DNA from: Streptomyces niger
Lineage (GTDB): Bacteria > Actinomycetota > Actinomycetes > Streptomycetales > Streptomycetaceae
NCBI RefSeq assembly: GCF_000718305.1
Contig: NZ_JOFQ01000030.1
Span: 1 to 62,629, forward strand
Length of the DNA stretch: 62,629 nt
Reading direction: 5' to 3'
Each line of letters begins with the position of its first letter. The first letter of the stretch is position 1. Positions 1 through 11,684 of this stretch are shown one piece after another. The notes under the pieces are model-generated. The model did no database searches. It was given only the letters and a program-made list of their open reading frames with translations, and was not told the DNA's origin. Position numbers and translations under genes: made by a program.

Positions 1-300
1 TATCAGATCCTTGCGGTTCCGATTTTCGCCGGTGCGTTTCGGCCTTTCGGCTTCTTCGCGATTCCAACCTTACCAGATCCGCTTCGCGTTTCCGGCCCCC
101 TGTCGGGCGGGGTTGCTTTCCGGTCCGGCCCTTCCAGGCTTTCCCTTCCGGCGTTTCCGACTTTACCAGATCCTCGTCCGCGTCCTGCTTCTCGAAAGTC
201 GCAGTCAGTTCGGACTTTGTTTCCGGTGGCCTTTGGATTGGCCTCTGCCTTTCGGTTGTCTTTCGACTTCCTTTCGGCGACTCCGACGCTATCAGATTTC
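1..300 (-). promoter_or_regulatory. rRNA-operon-like promoter/leader repeat array
   Basis: Read on the minus strand, this stretch contains four spaced copies of a motif of the form GATCTGRTAnnGTYGGAA. The conserved cores sit at plus-strand 2-10, 71-80, 164-173 and 289-298. Each is followed by purine-rich CCGAAAGG/CCGGAAGGG tracts. Such repeats are familiar from DNA immediately upstream of 16S rRNA genes in Streptomyces, where TAGAGT-like -10 elements and antitermination leaders repeat. I see -10-like hexamers (TAAAGT, TAAGGT, TAGCGT) but no good TTGACA-type -35 boxes. The array would drive transcription out of the left window edge, so an rRNA operon just outside is an inference. Confidence 0.6.
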
Positions 301-402
301 TCTGGGTCGGATTTCCGACCCCTCGCGGAGCCGGGTCGCCCGGGCGGTCCCGTAGAACGCCAGGCGTTCCCGGTTCCCCTCAGGCGGAGCCGTAAACGTA
401 CT

Positions 403-442
403 GGAGCGGGGCTCCTGGATGCAAATCCGGGCGCCCCGCTCC
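403..442 (-). terminator. Hairpin after RNase J gene
   Basis: A perfect 10-bp inverted repeat (403-412 with 433-442) lies just past the RNase J stop codon on the minus strand. There is no strong T-run, as is usual for streptomycete terminators. Confidence 0.6.
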
Positions 443-463
443 GTACGCGCTTCCGACGGGTCG

Positions 464-2149
464 TCAGACCTCCACGACGACCGGCAGGATCATCGGCCGG
501 CGACGGTAGTTGTCCGACACCCACTTGCCCACGCAGCGGCGTACGAGCTGCTGCACCTGGTGCGGCTCCATGACGCCGTCCTGGGCCGACTTGGCGAGCG
601 CCTCGTCGATCTTCGGCAGGACGCCGTTGAAGTCGGCATCGTCGATGCCGGAACCGCGGGCCTGGATGTGCGGCCCACCGGTGATCTTGCCCGTGGTGCT
701 GTCGACCACGACGAAGACGGAGATGATGCCCTCGTCACCGAGGATGCGGCGGTCCTTCAGGGCGCTCTCCGTGACGTCACCGACCGAGAGGCCGTCGACG
801 TACACGTAACCCGCCTGGACCTTGCCGGTGATCCGCGCAACGCCGTCGACCAGGTCGACGACCACGCCGTCCTCGGCGATGACGATGTGGTCCTTGGGCA
901 CGCCGGTGAGCGCACCCAGCTCGGCGTTGGCCCGCAGGTGGCGCCATTCGCCGTGCACCGGCATCAGGTTCTTCGGCTTGCAGATGTTGTAGAAGTACAG
1001 CAGCTCGCCGGCCGAGGCATGGCCCGAGACGTGCACCTTGGCGTTGCCCTTGTGGACAACGTTGGCGCCCCATCGGGTGAGTCCGTTGATCACGCGGTAG
1101 ACGGCGTTCTCGTTGCCCGGGATGAGCGAGGACGCCAGGATCACCGTGTCGCCCTGGACGATCCGGATCTGGTGATCGCGGTTGGCCATCCGGGACAGGG
1201 CCGCCATCGGCTCGCCCTGCGAGCCCGTGCAGACCAGCACGATCTCCTCGTCCGGGAGGTCGTCGAGGGTCTTCACGTCCACGACGAGCCCGGCGGGCAC
1301 GTTCAGGTAGCCCAGGTCACGGGCGATGCCCATGTTGCGGACCATCGAGCGGCCGACGAAGGCGACGCGACGCCCGTACTCGTGCGCCGCGTCGCAGATC
1401 TGCTGGATGCGGTGCACGTGGCTGGCGAAGCTCGCCACGATGATGCGCTTCTGGGCGGTCGCGAAGACCTGGCGCAGCACGTTGGAGATGTCGCGCTCGG
1501 GCGGGACGAACCCCGGGACCTCGGCGTTCGTGGAGTCCGACAGGAGGAGGTCGATGCCCTCCTCGCCGAGCTTGGCGAACGTGGGGAGGTCGGTGAGCCG
1601 GCGGTCCAGCGGGAGCTGGTCCATCTTGAAGTCACCCGTGTGGACGACCATGCCCGCAGGGGTGCGGATGGCGACCGCGAGGGCGTCCGGGATGGAGTGG
1701 TTGACCGCGACGAATTCGCAGTCGAAGGGGCCGAGACGCTCGCGCTCGCCTTCGGCGACCTCCAGCGTGTAGGGCCGGATGCGGTGCTCCTGGAGCTTCG
1801 CCTCGATGAGGGCGAGGGTCAGCTTGGAGCCGATCAGCGGGATGTCCGGCTTCTCGCGCAGCAGGTAGGGGACCGCACCGATGTGGTCCTCGTGGCCGTG
1901 CGTGAGCACGATGCCCTCGATGTCGTCGAGGCGGTCCCTGATGGACGAGAAATCCGGCAGGATCAGGTCGATTCCGGGCTGCTCCTCCTCGGGGAAGAGC
2001 ACTCCGCAGTCGACGATCAGCAGCCGGCCGTTGTACTCGAAGACGGTCATGTTGCGGCCGATCTCTCCGAGGCCGCCCAGGGGGGTGACGCGCAGGCCGC
2101 CCTCGGGGAGCTTCGGCGGCGCGCCGAGTTCGGGATGCGGATGACTCAA
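464..2149 (-). CDS. rnj: Ribonuclease J
   Basis: 561-residue metallo-beta-lactamase-fold ribonuclease (beta-CASP family) with 5'-to-3' exonuclease and endonuclease activity in mRNA decay and rRNA maturation in the cytoplasm. The zinc motif HGHEDH is at residues 84-89. The conserved LGGLGEIGRNM opening lies near residue 24, and the C-terminal RNase J domain follows the beta-CASP region. I chose the TTG start at 2149 because it begins the familiar SHPHPELG N-terminus and has a GAGGAGAG ribosome site just upstream. An in-frame ATG 37 codons earlier would add a low-quality tail. It is the last gene of a thyX–dapA–rnj run and ends before a hairpin. Length matches streptomycete RNase J. Assignment is secure. 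Confidence 0.96.
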   Translation of the reverse strand: MSHPHPELGAPPKLPEGGLRVTPLGGLGEIGRNMTVFEYNGRLLIVDCGVLFPEEEQPGIDLILPDFSSIRDRLDDIEGIVLTHGHEDHIGAVPYLLREKPDIPLIGSKLTLALIEAKLQEHRIRPYTLEVAEGERERLGPFDCEFVAVNHSIPDALAVAIRTPAGMVVHTGDFKMDQLPLDRRLTDLPTFAKLGEEGIDLLLSDSTNAEVPGFVPPERDISNVLRQVFATAQKRIIVASFASHVHRIQQICDAAHEYGRRVAFVGRSMVRNMGIARDLGYLNVPAGLVVDVKTLDDLPDEEIVLVCTGSQGEPMAALSRMANRDHQIRIVQGDTVILASSLIPGNENAVYRVINGLTRWGANVVHKGNAKVHVSGHASAGELLYFYNICKPKNLMPVHGEWRHLRANAELGALTGVPKDHIVIAEDGVVVDLVDGVARITGKVQAGYVYVDGLSVGDVTESALKDRRILGDEGIISVFVVVDSTTGKITGGPHIQARGSGIDDADFNGVLPKIDEALAKSAQDGVMEPHQVQQLVRRCVGKWVSDNYRRRPMILPVVVEV

Positions 2150-2167
2150 AAGACTCTCCTCACCACA

Positions 2168-2198
2168 CGCGCCACGGGCCTCTGAGGCACGTGGCGCG
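2168..2198 (-). terminator. Hairpin between dapA and rnj
   Basis: 9-bp perfect stem CGCGCCACG/CGTGGCGCG (2168-2176 with 2190-2198) between the dapA stop and the rnj start. It could terminate or attenuate dapA transcripts before rnj. Confidence 0.45.
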
Positions 2199-2298
2199 CA
2201 TGACATTCGTGCACTTGCTGTTGTGGCTGTGGTGTTCTTCTGCAGCTGTGACGACCTCACCGGGCCGCGCGAGCCGTATTCAGTTGTGAAGTCCGGTG

Positions 2299-3198
2299 TT
2301 ACAGGTGTACCCCGCCGGCGGCGAGATCGACCTTGAGCTGGTCCGTCTCCTCGGGCGAGAGGTCGACCAGCGGGAGCCGCAGCGGCCCGCCGGGGAGGCC
2401 CTGGAGGCTGAGCGCAGCCTTGGTCGTGATGACGCCCTGGGTGCGGAACATGCCGGTGAAGACCGGCAGCAGCTTCTGGTGGATCTCCTTCGCCTTCGTG
2501 ACGTCGCCGGTCACGTGGGCTTCGAGGAGCGCACGCAGCTCGGGCGTCACGACGTGGCTGACGACCGAGACGAAGCCGATGGCGCCGACCGAGAGCAGCG
2601 GGAGGTTCAGCATGTCGTCACCGCTGTACCAGGCGAGGCCGGAGCGGGCGATGGCCCAGCTGGCGCGGCCGAGGTCGCCCTTGGCGTCCTTGTTGGCGAC
2701 GATGCGGGGATGCTCGGCGAGCCGGACGAGGGTCTCGGTGTTGATCGGCACGCCACTGCGGCCGGGGATGTCGTAGAGCATGACCGGCAGGTCGGTGGCG
2801 TCCGCAATCGCGCTGAAGTGCCGGAAGAGACCTTCCTGCGGCGGCTTGCTGTAGTAAGGCGTCACCGCGAGGAGGCCGTGCGCACCGGCGTCCTGGGCGG
2901 CGCGGGCCAGCTCCAGGCTGTGGCGGGTGTCGTTCGTGCCGGCTCCGGCGACCACGAAGGCGCGGTCTCCCACCGCTTCGACCACGGCCCTGACCAGCTG
3001 GGCTTTCTCCGCATCGCTGGTGGTCGGGGACTCTCCCGTGGTGCCGTTGACGACGAGACCGTCGTTGCCGGCGTCCACCAGGTGGGCGGCGAGCCGCTGC
3101 GCGCCGTCGAGGTCGAGAGCGCCATCCGCCGTGAAAGGCGTGACCATGGCGGTCAGTACCCGCCCGAAGGGGGTCTGCGGTGTGGAAGTCGGAGCCAT
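2299..3198 (-). CDS. dapA: 4-hydroxy-tetrahydrodipicolinate synthase
   Basis: 299-residue class I aldolase-fold enzyme condensing pyruvate with aspartate semialdehyde, the first committed step of lysine/diaminopimelate synthesis. The pyruvate-binding NGTTGES motif is at residues 51-57, the tyrosine-containing LYDIPGR at 141-147, and the Schiff-base lysine of the ANKDAKGD segment at 170. The start is the ATG giving MAPTSTPQ; an ATG three codons earlier is in frame but adds no family-like sequence. dapB lies about 3 kb away on the same strand, so two steps of the pathway are clustered though not adjacent. A hairpin separates it from rnj. Confidence 0.95.
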   Translation of the reverse strand: MAPTSTPQTPFGRVLTAMVTPFTADGALDLDGAQRLAAHLVDAGNDGLVVNGTTGESPTTSDAEKAQLVRAVVEAVGDRAFVVAGAGTNDTRHSLELARAAQDAGAHGLLAVTPYYSKPPQEGLFRHFSAIADATDLPVMLYDIPGRSGVPINTETLVRLAEHPRIVANKDAKGDLGRASWAIARSGLAWYSGDDMLNLPLLSVGAIGFVSVVSHVVTPELRALLEAHVTGDVTKAKEIHQKLLPVFTGMFRTQGVITTKAALSLQGLPGGPLRLPLVDLSPEETDQLKVDLAAGGVHL

Positions 3199-3259
3199 GG
3201 GTCCCACGCTACTCGTAGCTCACCGCTGGTTGCGCCCCTGGGGAGGCCGGGATGTGGAC

Positions 3260-3295
3260 CCGGCACTGCCTGCTCGGGGGTTCAGGCAGTGCCGG
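3260..3295 (-). terminator. Hairpin after thyX
   Basis: 13-bp perfect inverted repeat (3260-3272 with 3283-3295) around a G-rich loop in the 197-bp gap between thyX and dapA. Reads as a strong intrinsic-type hairpin for thyX. Confidence 0.65.
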
Positions 3296-3395
3296 ATCCG
3301 TGTGTTCAGCGTAGAGGAATTCCTCAAAACGCCGCAATACGGACACCTTCTCCTGAGGCCCTTCCGCCGGGCCACGGAGATCGCCCTCGCGCGAC

Positions 3396-4145
3396 TTACG
3401 GAGCGACCCGTCCGTTGGCGTTGAAGGCGGCGTACGTGAGCGGCATGAGCTTGGCCCAGTGGGCCTCCATCTGCTCGCCGACCATCTCGATCTCGCGCTG
3501 CGGGAAGGACGGCACCTTCGCCTGCTCGTGCTGGGTGCGCAGACCCAGGAAGTGCATCAGGGAGCGGGCGTTGCAGGTGGCGTACATGGAGGAGAAGAGG
3601 CCCACGGGCAGGACCGAACGGGCGACCTCGCGGGCGACGCCGGCCGCCAGCATCTCCTGGTACGCCGCGTACGCCTGGCGGTAGGAGTCCTCCATCGTCC
3701 GGGTGGTCAGCTCGTGCTGCGCCTCGGTGCCCTCGACGAACTCGTACTTGCCGGGGCGGCCCTGCTGGACGAGCTTGCGGTCGGTCGCGGGGACGTAGAA
3801 GACCGGCTCCAGCTGCCGGTAGCGGCCGGACTCCTCGTTGTACGACCAGCCCACGCGGTGCCGCATGAACTCGCGGAACACGAAGATCGGGGCGCTGATG
3901 AAGAAGGTCATGCTGTTGTGCTCGAACGGGCTGCCGTGCCGGTCGCGCATCAGGTAGTTGATCAGACCCTTGGAGCGCTCGGGGTCCTTCTGCAGCTCCT
4001 CCAGGGACTGCTCACCGGCGGTGGAGACCCGCGCGGCCCACAGGACGTCGCTGTCGCCGGCGGCGTGCTTGACCAGCTCGACCGTCACCTCGCTCCGGAA
4101 TGCGGGGGCTGCGCTCTCGGCGCTGTCGGCGGGGGTGTGGGACAC
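3396..4145 (-). CDS. thyX: Flavin-dependent thymidylate synthase
   Basis: 249-residue FAD-dependent enzyme making dTMP from dUMP with methylene-tetrahydrofolate and NADPH. The ThyX signature RHRVGWSYNEESGRY is present, followed by the R(Y)RQLEP segment. The start chosen is the GTG at 4145 (VSHTPAD) with CGGAAGGAAC upstream. A longer open reading extends about 74 codons further but is arginine-rich and not ThyX-like. Followed after about 200 bp and a hairpin by dapA. No second thymidylate synthase is visible in this window. Confidence 0.95.
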   Translation of the reverse strand: MSHTPADSAESAAPAFRSEVTVELVKHAAGDSDVLWAARVSTAGEQSLEELQKDPERSKGLINYLMRDRHGSPFEHNSMTFFISAPIFVFREFMRHRVGWSYNEESGRYRQLEPVFYVPATDRKLVQQGRPGKYEFVEGTEAQHELTTRTMEDSYRQAYAAYQEMLAAGVAREVARSVLPVGLFSSMYATCNARSLMHFLGLRTQHEQAKVPSFPQREIEMVGEQMEAHWAKLMPLTYAAFNANGRVAP

Positions 4146-4448
4146 CGGCGGTTCCTTCCGTTCGTACATCGGGCGGCCATACATCGCGCCGCGGCGGGCA
4201 CCCGTCCGTCTGCCGGGGCGCGCGCACCGCTCATCGCTGGGGCGCGCCCAGCCTACGGCCCGACGCTGACAACCCCGGATATGCGGTGGGATGCGACGTG
4301 ATGCGACAAAAAGGACCCCCCGGTGCGCACTGCCCGACCCCCAGTTGATATTTTTCACAGAAGTCACGGAAAACGGGCACGCATCGAGTGCCAGTGACGT
4401 CTAACCATGTGACACTGCCCACTTCGAGGTTCCTAGGAGAGCCCGCTC
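4146..4448. promoter_or_regulatory. Divergent intergenic region, thyX / small membrane protein
   Basis: 303 bp between two divergently transcribed genes, so it should carry both promoters. It contains a noticeably AT-richer patch (around 4346-4375, with a run of T) in otherwise GC-rich DNA. I cannot assign -10/-35 boxes with confidence. Confidence 0.4.
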
Positions 4449-4694
4449 ATGTTCCGCCGGCGAGAGCCCGTCCCGTTCGCCTTTGTCGCCGAGGCAGACC
4501 GGTTCCGCAGCAATGTCACTCCCCCGCCGCGTCAGCGGGCGAGCCGTTCCCAGATCTTCGGCCGCACGCTGCTGGGGCTCACCGTCGCCGCCGGCCTGAC
4601 CGGTTCCCTGCTGTTCGGCGTGCCCGCCCTGCAGCAGGACACGGTCGGTGGCCCGAATACGACCCACCAATCCGAGGCCGCGCACGGCCGCTGA
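4449..4694 (+). CDS. Small single-pass membrane protein
   Basis: 81-residue protein starting at an ATG with AGGAGAG upstream. The N-terminal half is polar and arginine-rich (MFRRREPVPF). A hydrophobic segment follows at about residues 39-60 (LLGLTVAAGLTGSLLFGV), then a short polar tail. This fits a one-helix membrane protein. It faces thyX divergently and precedes another membrane protein in the same direction. I do not recognise a family or function. Codon usage and the ribosome site support a real gene. Confidence 0.7.
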   Translation: MFRRREPVPFAFVAEADRFRSNVTPPPRQRASRSQIFGRTLLGLTVAAGLTGSLLFGVPALQQDTVGGPNTTHQSEAAHGR

Positions 4695-4840
4695 GCCGTG
4701 TCCGCGTTACGCCGTTCGGGCGGGCAGCCCGGCGGACCGGCGCAGGACTGGTTCCGGCCGTCCTGGTGCCGCTAGCCTCACCGGTCACAGCTTTCGACCG
4801 GGTGCCCGTGCGTCATGCGGGCCGTGAGTGAGGATCCGCC

Positions 4841-5392
4841 GTGCCCCTGCCCTTCCTGACGGCCGACCGCGACCTCGACGGGGATGCCGGAGACCCGGTG
4901 CCCCTCCCGCACAACGAGCGTGACCGCTGGCGCCGTCCCTACCGCCCCGGACCGTGGCGGGTGGGGACGGCGGCCGTGCTTCTGCTGCTGGCCTCGTTCG
5001 TCCTGCTGTCCGCACTGATCATCGGGCTGGCCGGGGCGCCGGTCGGCGCGGTGGTGTGCGTGGCCGTGGCGGTCGTGATCGTCGTGGCCGCGCTGCGGCT
5101 GCTGCGGGTCGGCATCTGGGTGAGCGCCGCCGGGCTGCGCCAGGTGCGGCTGGTACGGACGACGACGCTCCCGTGGAGCGCGGTCACCTCGGTCCGTACG
5201 GTGCAGCAGCCGGTGCGCTGGCTGGGCCTGCCGCGGACGGTGCAGGGCCAGGCGCTGCTGATCGGCGGCCCGGGCGACGTCGAGCCGCGCACGCTCGTCA
5301 CCGATCACAACGGCGACTTCCTGACCCGGCCCGGCGCGTTCAACCGGGCGGCGGACATGGTGGCGGCCTGGGCGGCGGAGCAGCACGGCTGA
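4841..5392 (+). CDS. Two-TM membrane protein with PH-like domain
   Basis: 183 residues from a GTG preceded by GAGTGAGG. A charged N-terminus is followed by two adjacent hydrophobic helices (about residues 42-87). The soluble C-terminal part contains WVSAAGLRQVRL, LPWSAVTSVR and a late AADMVAAW helix. This layout is typical of bacterial PH-domain (DUF3093/bPH-like) membrane proteins of Actinobacteria. The precise role is unknown. The gene is followed by a tandem repeat array and a very strong bidirectional hairpin that separates it from the convergent gene on the other strand. Confidence 0.75.
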   Translation: MPLPFLTADRDLDGDAGDPVPLPHNERDRWRRPYRPGPWRVGTAAVLLLLASFVLLSALIIGLAGAPVGAVVCVAVAVVIVVAALRLLRVGIWVSAAGLRQVRLVRTTTLPWSAVTSVRTVQQPVRWLGLPRTVQGQALLIGGPGDVEPRTLVTDHNGDFLTRPGAFNRAADMVAAWAAEQHG

Positions 5393-5452
5393 CGGCCGCG
5401 GCACGCGCGCACACGCGAGCTGCCGGCTTCGGGCTGCCCCGCGCGTACATAT

Positions 5453-5554
5453 GGGAAGCGCATACGCACGGGAAGCGCGTACACACGGGAAGCGCGTACA
5501 CACGGGAAGCGCGTACACACGGGAAGCGCGTACACACGGGAAGCGCGTACACAC
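5453..5554. repeat. 17-bp tandem repeat, six copies
   Basis: Six head-to-tail copies of GGGAAGCGCGTACACAC starting at 5453, 5470, 5487, 5504, 5521 and 5538. The first copy has three mismatches and the remaining five are identical. A half unit precedes the array (5441-5452). It abuts the terminator hairpin at 5553 and lies between two convergent genes. Identical copies suggest recent expansion by slippage. Confidence 0.9.
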
Positions 5555-5596
5555 GGGAACGGGGCGCGAGCCGAAAAGCTCGCGCCCCGTTCCCGT
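5553..5596. terminator. 19-bp perfect bidirectional terminator hairpin
   Basis: Left arm 5553-5571 and right arm 5578-5596 are perfectly complementary over 19 bp around a CGAAAA loop. It sits between the convergent genes ending at 5392 (+) and 5668 (-), so it can serve both. Its outer bases overlap the end of the tandem repeat array. Confidence 0.85.
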
Positions 5597-5667
5597 ACCG
5601 ATGCCCGATCGGATACCGATGCGCGGTCGGACGTGCCGTACCGCTCGTGGCGCCGTACGCGCCTGCG

Positions 5668-6123
5668 TCACGCCGCCCGGACCGGCTTCCCGTCGTGCAG
5701 CGCGATGGCCCGCTGCATGGCCTTGCGGGCGCGCGGCGTGTCCCGCGCGTCGTGGTAGGCGATCGCCAGCCGGAACCACGCCCGCCAGTCCTCCGGCGCC
5801 GCCTCGGCCTCGGCCCGCCGCCGTTCGAAGACCTCGTCGGCGGCGTCCCGGTCGACGCGGCCGCTCGGCGTCCGCTTCAGCTCGTCCACGGGCAACCCGC
5901 CCTCGGCCTCCAGCTCCTTCGCCAGCAGCCCGGCCTTCCGGGCGAACTGGGTGGTGTGCCAGAGGAACCACGCCCCGATCAGCGGCAGGACGAGAACCGC
6001 GATCCCGAAGGCGACGGTGACCGGGGTGCCCTGCTGGATGAGCAGGACGCCCCGCTCGCCGACCAGGACGAAGTAGACGACCAGGACCGCCGCGAGGACG
6101 AAGTAAGTGATCTTTGCGCGCAC
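5668..6123 (-). CDS. Membrane protein with TPR-like C-terminus
   Basis: 151 residues. Two hydrophobic helices in the first 60 residues (YFVLAAVLVVYFVL; VAFGIAVLVLPLIGAWFLW) precede a soluble tail. In that tail, WRAWFRLAIAYHDARDTPRARKAMQRAI reads like one tetratricopeptide repeat. Starts 30 bp after the dapB stop on the same strand and is probably co-transcribed with it. A conserved small gene at this place in Streptomyces as I recall, but without an assigned function. Confidence 0.75.
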   Translation of the reverse strand: MRAKITYFVLAAVLVVYFVLVGERGVLLIQQGTPVTVAFGIAVLVLPLIGAWFLWHTTQFARKAGLLAKELEAEGGLPVDELKRTPSGRVDRDAADEVFERRRAEAEAAPEDWRAWFRLAIAYHDARDTPRARKAMQRAIALHDGKPVRAA

Positions 6124-6153
6124 TGTACGTACTGCCCTATTGCCGGCTGACCG

Positions 6154-8517
<2,364 letters not shown>

Positions 8518-8521
<4 letters not shown>

Positions 8522-10737
8522 TTGGCGGCGTCGTCCTTCTTCGCCTCGTCGCCTTCCTCGCCCTCGATCACGGGGATCAGGGAGAGCTTGCCGCGCTGGT
8601 CGATCTCGGCGATCTCGACCTGCACCTTGGCGCCGACCGCGAGCACGTCCTCGACGTTCTCCACGCGCTTGCCACCGGCGAGCTTGCGGATCTGCGAGAT
8701 GTGCAGCAGACCGTCCTTGCCCGGCAGCAGGGAGACGAACGCACCGAAGGTCGTCGTCTTCACGACGGTGCCCAGGTAGCGCTCGCCGACCTCCGGCATG
8801 GTCGGGTTGGCGATGCCGTTGATCGTCGTACGGGCGGCCTCGGCGGCCGGGCCGTCGGCGGCACCGATGTAGATGGTGCCGTCGTCCTCGATCGTGATGT
8901 CGGCGCCGGTGTCCTCCTGGATCTGGTTGATCATCTTGCCCTTGGGGCCGATGACCTCACCGATCTTGTCCACCGGAATCTTGACGGTGATGATCCGCGG
9001 CGCGTTCGGGGACATCTCGTCCGGAACGTCGATCGCCTCGTTCATCACGTCCAGGATGTGCAGACGCGCGTCACGGGCCTGCTTCAGGGCCGCGGCCAGC
9101 ACCGACGCCGGAATACCGTCCAGCTTGGTGTCGAGCTGCAGGGCGGTGACGAACTGCTTCGTACCGGCGACCTTGAAGTCCATGTCGCCGAACGCGTCCT
9201 CCGCACCGAGGATGTCGGTGAGGGTGACGTAGTGCGTCTCGCCGTCGATCTCCTGCGAGATCAGACCCATGGCGATACCGGCGACCGGCGCCTTCAGCGG
9301 CACACCCGCGTTGAGCAGCGACATCGTCGACGCGCACACGGAGCCCATGGAGGTCGAACCGTTGGAGCCGAGGGCCTCGGACACCTGACGGATCGCGTAG
9401 GGGAACTCCTCGCGGGTCGGCAGCACGGGCACGATCGCCCGCTCGGCCAGCGCGCCGTGGCCGATCTCGCGGCGCTTCGGCGAACCCACGCGGCCGGTCT
9501 CACCGGTGGAGTACGGCGGGAAGTTGTAGTTGTGCATGTAGCGCTTGCGCGTCACCGGCGACAGCGTGTCCAGCTGCTGCTCCATGCGGAGCATGTTCAG
9601 CGTGGTGACGCCCAGGATCTGGGTCTCGCCGCGCTCGAACAGCGCCGAGCCGTGCACGCGCGGGATGGCCTCGACCTCGGCGGCCAGCGTACGGATGTCG
9701 GTGACACCGCGGCCGTCGATGCGCTTCTTCTCGCGGATGACGCGCTCGCGGACCAGGGTCTTGGTCAGCGAACGGTACGCGGCCGAGATCTCCTTCTCGC
9801 GACCCTCGAACTCCGGCAGCAGCTTCTCGGCGGCCAGCGCCTTGACGCGGTCCAGCTCGGACTCGCGCTCCTGCTTGCCGGCGATGGTCAGGGCCTGGGC
9901 GAGCTCGCCCTTGACGGCCTTGGTCAGCGCCTCCAGGACGTCGTCCTGGTAGTCGAGGAAGATCGGGAACTCACCGGTCGGCTTGGCGGCCTTGGCGGCG
10001 AGGTCCGACTGGGCCTTGCACAGCACCTTGATGAAGGGCTTCGCGGCCTCCAGACCGGCGGCGACGACCTCCTCGGTCGGCGCCTCGGCGCCGCCCTTGA
10101 CCAGCTGGATGGTCTTCTCGGTGGCCTCGGCCTCGACCATCATGATCGCGACGTCGCCGTCGGGCAGGACACGGCCGGCGACGACCATGTCGAAGACGGC
10201 GTCCTCCAGCTCGGTGTGGGTCGGGAAGGCGACCCACTGACCGTTGATCAGCGCGACACGCGTGCCACCGATCGGGCCCGAGAAGGGCAGACCCGCCAGC
10301 TGCGTCGAGCAGGAAGCAGCATTGATGGCCACCACGTCGTACAGGTGGTCGGGGTTGAGCGCCATGATCGTCTCGACGATCTGGATCTCGTTCCGCAGGC
10401 CCTTCTTGAAGGAGGGGCGCAGCGGGCGGTCGATCAGGCGGCAGGTGAGGATCGCGTCCTCGGAGGGCCGGCCCTCACGACGGAAAAACGAGCCGGGGAT
10501 CTTACCGGCCGAGTACATCCGCTCCTCGACGTCCACGGTCAGCGGGAAGAAGTCCAGCTGGTCCTTGGGGTTCTTCGAAGCGGTGGTGGCCGACAGCACC
10601 ATGGTGTCGTCGTCCAGGTACGCCACGGCGGAGCCGGCGGCCTGCTTGGCCAGGCGGCCCGTCTCGAAGCGGATGGTGCGGGTGCCGAAGGAGCCGTTGT
10701 CGATGACGGCCTCGGCGTAGTGGGTCTCGTTCTCCAC
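8518..10737 (-). CDS. pnp: Polynucleotide phosphorylase
   Basis: 739-residue phosphorolytic 3'-to-5' exoribonuclease and polyadenylating enzyme. Two RNase PH domains ([20 protein letters not shown] in the first, SDxM-type active region in the second) are followed by a KH domain with [11 protein letters not shown] and a C-terminal S1 domain ([21 protein letters not shown]). Start is the GTG giving [11 protein letters not shown], with GAGGAGATA upstream. The resulting length equals that of S. coelicolor PNPase/GpsI. Classic rpsO–pnp order. The preceding 460-bp gap holds hairpins where RNase III-type processing and separate promoters are known in Streptomyces. Confidence 0.97.
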
Positions 10738-11199
10738 CAGGAATATCTCCTCGTCTGCGTCCGCTGCCCGTCTGGCAGGGGACCGTCTGCGACCCACTGC
10801 CCGTGTGGCAGCGGATCATGGGTGGTGGAGCGCCTGTGCGGGCCGGTCTTCGATCGAAGCACCCGGTGTGTGGCGGCCCTGGGGCCTGCGCGACACCGGA
10901 GGCCACTACCGAGGACCGGCGGCTGATGGGCGCCCCACCTCTTTCGCGTTTCGCTGTTGCGTTTGTTGCGTTGTCTGCGTGGCACGCCGCTCGCTGCGGA
11001 GCACGGCGCGCCGGCCACGGCGCGTGGTAGTTGCTGCGCCGTCGGTATGGCGTTGTGGGACCAGACTACAAAGCTTCCGGCCACCAGGGGGTGGCAGAAC
11101 GCTCCGGTGTCCGGCACGTACGGGTACTTGCCCCGTACTTTTCCCGCGTACGGCAAAGGGAGCGGCCCCCGTCCCGGGAACCGCTCCCTGCACGCCGTC
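10738..11199 (-). promoter_or_regulatory. rpsO–pnp intergenic regulatory region
   Basis: 462 bp without a convincing gene. It contains two near-identical small hairpins (CTGCC...GGCAG at 10764-10778 and 10797-10811) just upstream of pnp, a CGTACGGG/CCCGTAC partial palindrome near 11119-11152 and the rpsO terminator. In S. coelicolor this interval is known to contain a pnp promoter and an RNase III-cleaved stem-loop. The same function here is inferred from position. Confidence 0.55.
11158..11188 (-). terminator. rpsO terminator hairpin
   Basis: 8-bp stem GGGAGCGG/CCGCTCCC (11158-11165 with 11181-11188) a few bases past the rpsO stop codon. Confidence 0.6.
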
Positions 11200-11487
11200 T
11201 TACTTGGCGCCCGCCGCACCACGGCGGATGCCGAGGCGCTCCACCAGCTGGCGGAAGCGGGTGATGTCCTTCTTCGCCAGGTACTGCAGCAGGCGGCGAC
11301 GCTGGCCGACCAGCAGCAGCAGACCACGGCGGGAGTGGTGGTCGTGCTTGTGGGTCTTGAGGTGCTCGGTCAGGTCCGAGATCCGACGGGAGAGCAGCGC
11401 GACCTGAACCTCGGGGGAACCGGTGTCACCCTCCTTGGTGCCGAACTCGGTCATGATCTGCTTCTTCGTAGCGGCGTCGAGCGACAC
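11200..11487 (-). CDS. rpsO: 30S ribosomal protein S15
   Basis: 95-residue S15 that binds 16S rRNA in the platform of the small subunit. Family hallmarks visible are [46 protein letters not shown] and the basic C-terminus. Starts at a GTG with AAGGAG upstream. Located directly upstream of pnp as in most bacteria. The 5' untranslated region on the minus strand contains a CCTCTG...CAGAGG inverted repeat (11526-11547) that might be an autoregulatory structure. Confidence 0.97.
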   Translation of the reverse strand: MSLDAATKKQIMTEFGTKEGDTGSPEVQVALLSRRISDLTEHLKTHKHDHHSRRGLLLLVGQRRRLLQYLAKKDITRFRQLVERLGIRRGAAGAK

Positions 11488-11684
11488 GCGGTACTCCTTG
11501 AGATTCCTCTGAGCCCCACCGAGCGCCTCTGGTCTACTTCACAGAGGAGCTTCGATTACTCGGTTGGGCGTAGCCAGGGTAGCAGGGGACGCCGAGTGGT
11601 CGTGACCGGGCGTAGCCACCCACCCCGCACCGGGACCCGCCACGACCCCGCCACGCCACTGCCCTGCACCCCGCGCAACCCGCG

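Noticed and set aside
419..2185. Long plus-strand open frame opposite RNase J.
   Set aside because: Antisense shadow; composition driven by the minus-strand codon bias and no recognisable fold.
5453..5554. CRISPR-like array.
   Set aside because: Repeats are directly adjacent with no spacers and there are no cas genes in the window.
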